This document shows, in pieces, positions 54,226 to 57,511 of a DNA stretch of 57,511 nt (its first letter is position 1; each line of letters begins with the position of its first letter). Under the pieces are notes generated by a model. The model was not told the origin of the DNA, did no database searches, and saw only the letters and a list, made by a program, of their open reading frames with translations. Source of the stretch: Cryobacterium psychrotolerans (GTDB lineage: Bacteria > Actinomycetota > Actinomycetes > Actinomycetales > Microbacteriaceae); the NCBI RefSeq assembly GCF_900101115.1, contig NZ_FNFU01000017.1, positions 1-57,511 on the forward strand, read 5' to 3'. The translations under genes and the position numbers were made by a program.

Positions 54226-56580
54226 ATGACTCGCGAGCATCCCTCAGTGTCAGAGCCAGACGACACCGACCTCGAGGTCACAAAACCGAAAGACTGGGCC
54301 GCGGGCGTGCCCGGCGTGTACCACTCCATGAAACCGGCGCTGGAAAAACTGGGCGTCATCCGCACCGGCAAGACGATGCTCGCCCTCAACCAGAAAGACG
54401 GCTTCGACTGCCCCAGTTGCGCCTGGCCCGACCCGAATCACCGCAAGGCCTTCGAATTCTGCGAGAACGGCGCGAAAGCCGTCACCTGGGAGGCCACTCC
54501 GGTCATCATCGAATCGGACTTCTGGGCCCAGCATTCCATTGACGACCTGCTGGAGAAGTCGGAATATTGGCTCGGAATGCAGGGGCGCCTCACCGAGCCG
54601 GTCTATAAGCCCGCAGGCGAGAACCACTACCGACCGATCAGCTGGGCCGACGCGTTCTCCGTGTTGGCCACGAAGCTCAACGGTCTCAAATCCCCGGACG
54701 AGGCCGCCTTCTACACGAGCGGGCGCGCCTCGAATGAGGCCGCGTTCGCCTACCAACTCTTCGTGCGCGCTTTCGGCACGAACAACCTGCCTGACTGTTC
54801 CAACATGTGCCATGAGTCAACCGGATGGGCCATGGGCCAGACGCTGGGCATCGGCAAGGCCACGATCAGCTACGACGACTTTGCCCAGGCCGATCTCATC
54901 ATCATTATGGGTCAGAATCCGGGAACGAACCATCCGCGGATGCTGACGGCCCTGGAAGAGGCGAAGGACTCCGGCGCGGAGATCGTCGCCGTCAATCCCC
55001 TGCCGGAGGCCGGCCTGCACCGGTACAAAAACCCGCAGCGGGTCAAGGGAATCATCGGACGCGGCACCCCCATCGCCGACCAGCACGTGCAGATCCGGCT
55101 GGGCGGCGACATGGCGCTGCTGCAGGCGGTCTCCAAAAAGGTGCTGGCCGCCGAGGCGCAGAATCCCGGAACTGTGCTGGACCACGAGTTCCTGGCGAAG
55201 TACTGCTTTGGCCTGGAAGATCTCACCCGGCACCTGAACCTGCTCGACGAGCAGACCGTGCTCGAGGCCACGGGACTTGAGGAACACGAGATCGACGAAT
55301 TGGCCGCACGCTATCTCAAGGCCGATCGCGTGATCGTGACCTGGGCCATGGGCCTGACGCAGCAGAAGAAGGCTGTCGCGACCATCAAAGAGATCATCAA
55401 TCTGCTCTTGTTGCGCGGAAACATCGGCAAACCCGGCGCAGGCGCCTCCCCGATTCGCGGTCACAGCAATGTGCAGGGTGACCGCACCATGGGCATCTGG
55501 GAACAAATGCCGCCGGCATTCCTGAACGCCCTCGAGCGGGAGTTCGGGTTTGAACCGCCCCGGGAACACGGTGCGGACGCCGTCGAGACAATCAGAGGAC
55601 TGCGCGACGGTGACATCAAGGTGTTCATGGCGCTCGGTGGAAACCTGGTCGCGGCAATCAGCGATACGAACGCGGCCGAGGCCGCCATGCGGGGCGCCGA
55701 GATGACCGTGCAGGTGTCCACGAAACTCAACCGGTCCCATGTGGTCACCGGCGCCGAGGCACTCATCCTGCCGACGATGGGCCGCACCGAGATCGACATG
55801 CAGACCTCAGGGCCGCAGTTCGTGTCGGTCGAGGACACCGTCAGCGCCGTGCATCCGTCGTGGGGAAAAATCGATCCGGTGGCACCCGGCCTCCTTTCGG
55901 AGGTGGCGATCATCTCCAGGCTGGCGCGGGCCGTTCTCGATGACAAAGTGAAGGTCGACTGGGACGGTTTCGAGCAGAACTACGACCTCATTCGCGACCA
56001 CATCTCCCACGTGGTCGACGGATGCGAAAACTACAACCAGAAGATCCGTCAGGAAGGCGGATTCATGCTTCCCAACGGCCCGCGGGACTCGCGCACCTTT
56101 CCCACGCCCATCGGCAAGGCAATACTCACCGTCAACGATCTCGAGCCCGTCGATCGCCCGCCGGGCACCCTCATTTTGCAGACGCTGCGCTCGCACGACC
56201 AGTTCAACACCACGATCTACGGGCACAACGACCGGTATCGCGGCATCAAAAATGGCCGCCACGTGGTCTTCGTGAACCCCGATGACCTCGCCGAGCTGGG
56301 CCTTATCGATGGCCAGTTCGTGGATGTGCACGGGGTGTTCAGCGACAAGATCCCGCGGGTCCTGCGGAAATTCCGCTTGGTGTCCTACCCCACCGCTCGC
56401 GGATGTGCCGCGGCCTACTATCCCGAGGCGAATGTTCTGGTTCCGCTTTCTCACCTCGCCGAGGGCAGCAATACCCCCGTGTCGAAGGCGGTGATCGTGC
56501 GGCTCGATCCGGTGGAAGCGGATGCGGACAAAGCGCCTAACGCGGCTCGTAACCGGTCGGGGGCGGCCCTGCCGAGCTGA
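54226..56580 (+). CDS. FdhF/YdeP-family molybdopterin oxidoreductase
   Basis: The protein is 784 aa. It is a DMSO-reductase-superfamily protein. The N-terminal D-C-P-S-C-A-W-P-D-P (in place of a classical four-Cys iron-sulfur domain), S-N-M-C-H-E-S, M-G-Q-N-P-G-T-N-H-P and P-I-R-G-H-S-N-V-Q-G-D are those of the YdeP group of formate dehydrogenase-H-like proteins. The C-terminal molydopterin-binding domain ends with the S-H-D-Q-F-N-T region. There is no in-frame TGA for selenocysteine. The activity of YdeP proteins is not settled; formate oxidation is possible. The ATG has GTAGGG 4 nt upstream. A DUF6457 gene, often linked to formate-dehydrogenase/molybdopterin genes, follows convergently. Confidence 0.9.
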   Translation: MTREHPSVSEPDDTDLEVTKPKDWAAGVPGVYHSMKPALEKLGVIRTGKTMLALNQKDGFDCPSCAWPDPNHRKAFEFCENGAKAVTWEATPVIIESDFWAQHSIDDLLEKSEYWLGMQGRLTEPVYKPAGENHYRPISWADAFSVLATKLNGLKSPDEAAFYTSGRASNEAAFAYQLFVRAFGTNNLPDCSNMCHESTGWAMGQTLGIGKATISYDDFAQADLIIIMGQNPGTNHPRMLTALEEAKDSGAEIVAVNPLPEAGLHRYKNPQRVKGIIGRGTPIADQHVQIRLGGDMALLQAVSKKVLAAEAQNPGTVLDHEFLAKYCFGLEDLTRHLNLLDEQTVLEATGLEEHEIDELAARYLKADRVIVTWAMGLTQQKKAVATIKEIINLLLLRGNIGKPGAGASPIRGHSNVQGDRTMGIWEQMPPAFLNALEREFGFEPPREHGADAVETIRGLRDGDIKVFMALGGNLVAAISDTNAAEAAMRGAEMTVQVSTKLNRSHVVTGAEALILPTMGRTEIDMQTSGPQFVSVEDTVSAVHPSWGKIDPVAPGLLSEVAIISRLARAVLDDKVKVDWDGFEQNYDLIRDHISHVVDGCENYNQKIRQEGGFMLPNGPRDSRTFPTPIGKAILTVNDLEPVDRPPGTLILQTLRSHDQFNTTIYGHNDRYRGIKNGRHVVFVNPDDLAELGLIDGQFVDVHGVFSDKIPRVLRKFRLVSYPTARGCAAAYYPEANVLVPLSHLAEGSNTPVSKAVIVRLDPVEADADKAPNAARNRSGAALPS

Positions 56581-56652
56581 CCGCCGGGGCACGGCTCTCG
56601 GCCGCGCGGCCCCGGACCACCCGGACCACCCGGACCACCCAGGTCGCCAGGG

Positions 56653-56952
56653 TTACTGAGCCGTGTCAGCCCAGCCGGTTGCGGTGGGCTCTGCGAGGAC
56701 TTGCCGTGCGACGGCGGCGGCTGATTCCACTGCCGCTGTCGCGTTTTTCTCGCCCGTAGCCGCCGCTAGTCCGGCCGCGTAGCCGACAACGAAGGTGCTG
56801 ATGGGACCCGCTGACGGGCTGACAACGCTCGATTCCTCCGCGAGGTCAAGCAGCAGATTGCGATCAACCTGAAGGTCGAGAATCTGCAGGGCCTGGGTGA
56901 GCTGGCGGCTCCAGTCACGCAGTTCAGGTTCGCGGGCGTCATGGTCCGTCAT
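56653..56952 (-). CDS. DUF6457-type small protein
   Basis: The protein is 99 aa. A helical N-terminus (D-W-S-R-Q-L-T-Q-A-L-Q-I-L-D-L-Q-V-D) is followed by G-P-I-S-T-F-V-V-G-Y-A-A-G-L-A-A, the pattern of DUF6457 proteins, which are usually encoded near mobA/fdhD/formate dehydrogenase genes (from memory). AAGGAG lies 6 nt upstream of the ATG at 56952; an in-frame extension to 57060 lacks such a site. It ends convergently with the oxidoreductase; a 9-bp GGACCACCC repeat (about 56613-56641) lies between them. Confidence 0.8.
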   Translation of the reverse strand: MTDHDAREPELRDWSRQLTQALQILDLQVDRNLLLDLAEESSVVSPSAGPISTFVVGYAAGLAAATGEKNATAAVESAAAVARQVLAEPTATGWADTAQ

Positions 56953-57159
56953 CGTGGCTCCTTGATTCGGCAGTAGGCGCAGGTATGCTCTCAGGGTTAT
57001 CACCGATCGTGTTTTTTCGATACCCAGTGCGCGCGCCGAGCCCATGAATCCGAAAGCCACACCGAGAGCGTGAGCGTGTTCGCGGCGACGTACTGAATAG
57101 TCCGTGGTCTGAAGCCGCGTCTCGGCATGAGTGAGACCGCCTGGCTGCCACGGGGCAGA

Positions 57160-57511
57160 CTAGGGCGTGTCTCCTAATTCGTGTAACCAGATGGTGATGG
57201 CGCGGAGGACGACTCCTCCGCGGTAGGTGAGGGCGAGTTTGTCGTAGCGAGTGGCGAGGCCGCGCCACTGCTTGAACGTGTTGAATGAGCGTTCGACGAC
57301 GTTGCGGCGCTTGTATGCCTCCTTGTCCAGGCCGATGGTCCGACCGCCGTTTCGGCCGCGGCGTTTCCGGTTCGCGACCTGGTCGGAGCGCTCCGGGATC
57401 ACGGTTTGGATGCCGCGGGTGCGCAGAAATTCCCGGTTCGCCTTGGACGAATACGCCTTGTCGCCCAGCAGTCGGTCGGGGCGGGTCCGTGCCCGGCCGG
57501 GCCCGGTTCGG
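57160..57511 (-). mobile_element. IS5-family transposase, 3' part cut by window edge
   Basis: The - strand frame is open to the window edge. It has K-A-Y-S-S-K-A-N-R-E-F-L, I-P-E-R-S-D-Q, and the C-terminal Y-K-R-R-N-V-V-E-R-S-F-N-T-F-K-Q-W-R-G-L-A-T-R-Y-D-K signature (Y2RE-like motif with catalytic Glu) of IS5 group DDE transposases. The stop is immediately followed by the terminal inverted repeat, GGGCGTGTCTCCTAATTCGT at 57163-57182 read on the + strand. CTA at 57160-57162 may be the 3-bp target duplication. The N-terminal half and the other end lie outside the window. Confidence 0.92.

Noticed and set aside
54340..54480. Selenocysteine-containing formate dehydrogenase
   Set aside because: No in-frame TGA exists. 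The Cys-containing D-C-P-S-C motif fits the YdeP branch.

Overview
The window is GC-rich actinobacterial DNA. Gene order, codon bias and family resemblances point to the Microbacteriaceae (Cryobacterium/Leifsonia-like), though no species can be named from sequence alone. It runs from the 3' end of an rRNA operon (23S tail, 5S) to an IS5-type transposase cut by the right edge.

Region 1 (0.4-17 kb, all + strand) is a conserved housekeeping block. It holds a repeat-rich TPR-like protein, a NagD-type HAD phosphatase, a 54-aa conserved small ORF, tlyA, nadK, recN, pyrG, an ADP-ribose-type NUDIX hydrolase, xerD, parA, scpA, scpB, an RsuA/RluB pseudouridine synthase, prephenate dehydrogenase, cmk and der. 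Most genes overlap by 1-11 nt or are closely spaced. Long perfect hairpins separate xerD from parA and follow der.

Region 2 (17.2-26.6 kb) is a monocarboxylate/acetate module built around a LytS-type kinase and a LytTR regulator. On the - strand, kinase, regulator, a small membrane protein and a sodium:solute symporter form one operon. Divergently, a DUF485 protein, an ActP-type symporter and acetyl-CoA synthetase form another. Two CCGTTCG direct repeats exactly 21 bp apart lie in the shared intergenic region. An ECF sigma factor and a membrane protein in the anti-sigma position follow.

Region 3 (26.9-54 kb) is an accessory, mosaic region that looks less GC-rich. It starts at tRNA-Pro(GGG). 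One intact gene for a TM2-domain protein (52061-53131) and two truncated copies (27093-27916, 35111-35320) all lie on the - strand, so they are direct repeats. Five copies of a 36-bp hairpin sit near these copies and near other junctions. Between them are fhs, an ABC exporter, a broken secreted protein, a GIY-YIG nuclease with a McrA-like head, a proline iminopeptidase, and a roughly 15-kb amine/amide catabolism locus. That locus comprises a nitrilase-permease-GntR operon, a second amino-acid/amine permease with a GlcG-like protein, an XRE-cupin regulator, a polyamine-type ABC importer, two flavin oxidases, a cupin and a YtcJ-type amidohydrolase.

Region 4 (53.2-57.5 kb) has a 5'-truncated MarR gene butted against an unknown membrane protein, an FdhF/YdeP-type molybdopterin oxidoreductase, a DUF6457 protein and the IS5-family transposase. 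The most interesting signals are the direct-repeat architecture of region 3, the amine/amide locus with two visible operator/promoter regions, and the LytTR double-symporter module.
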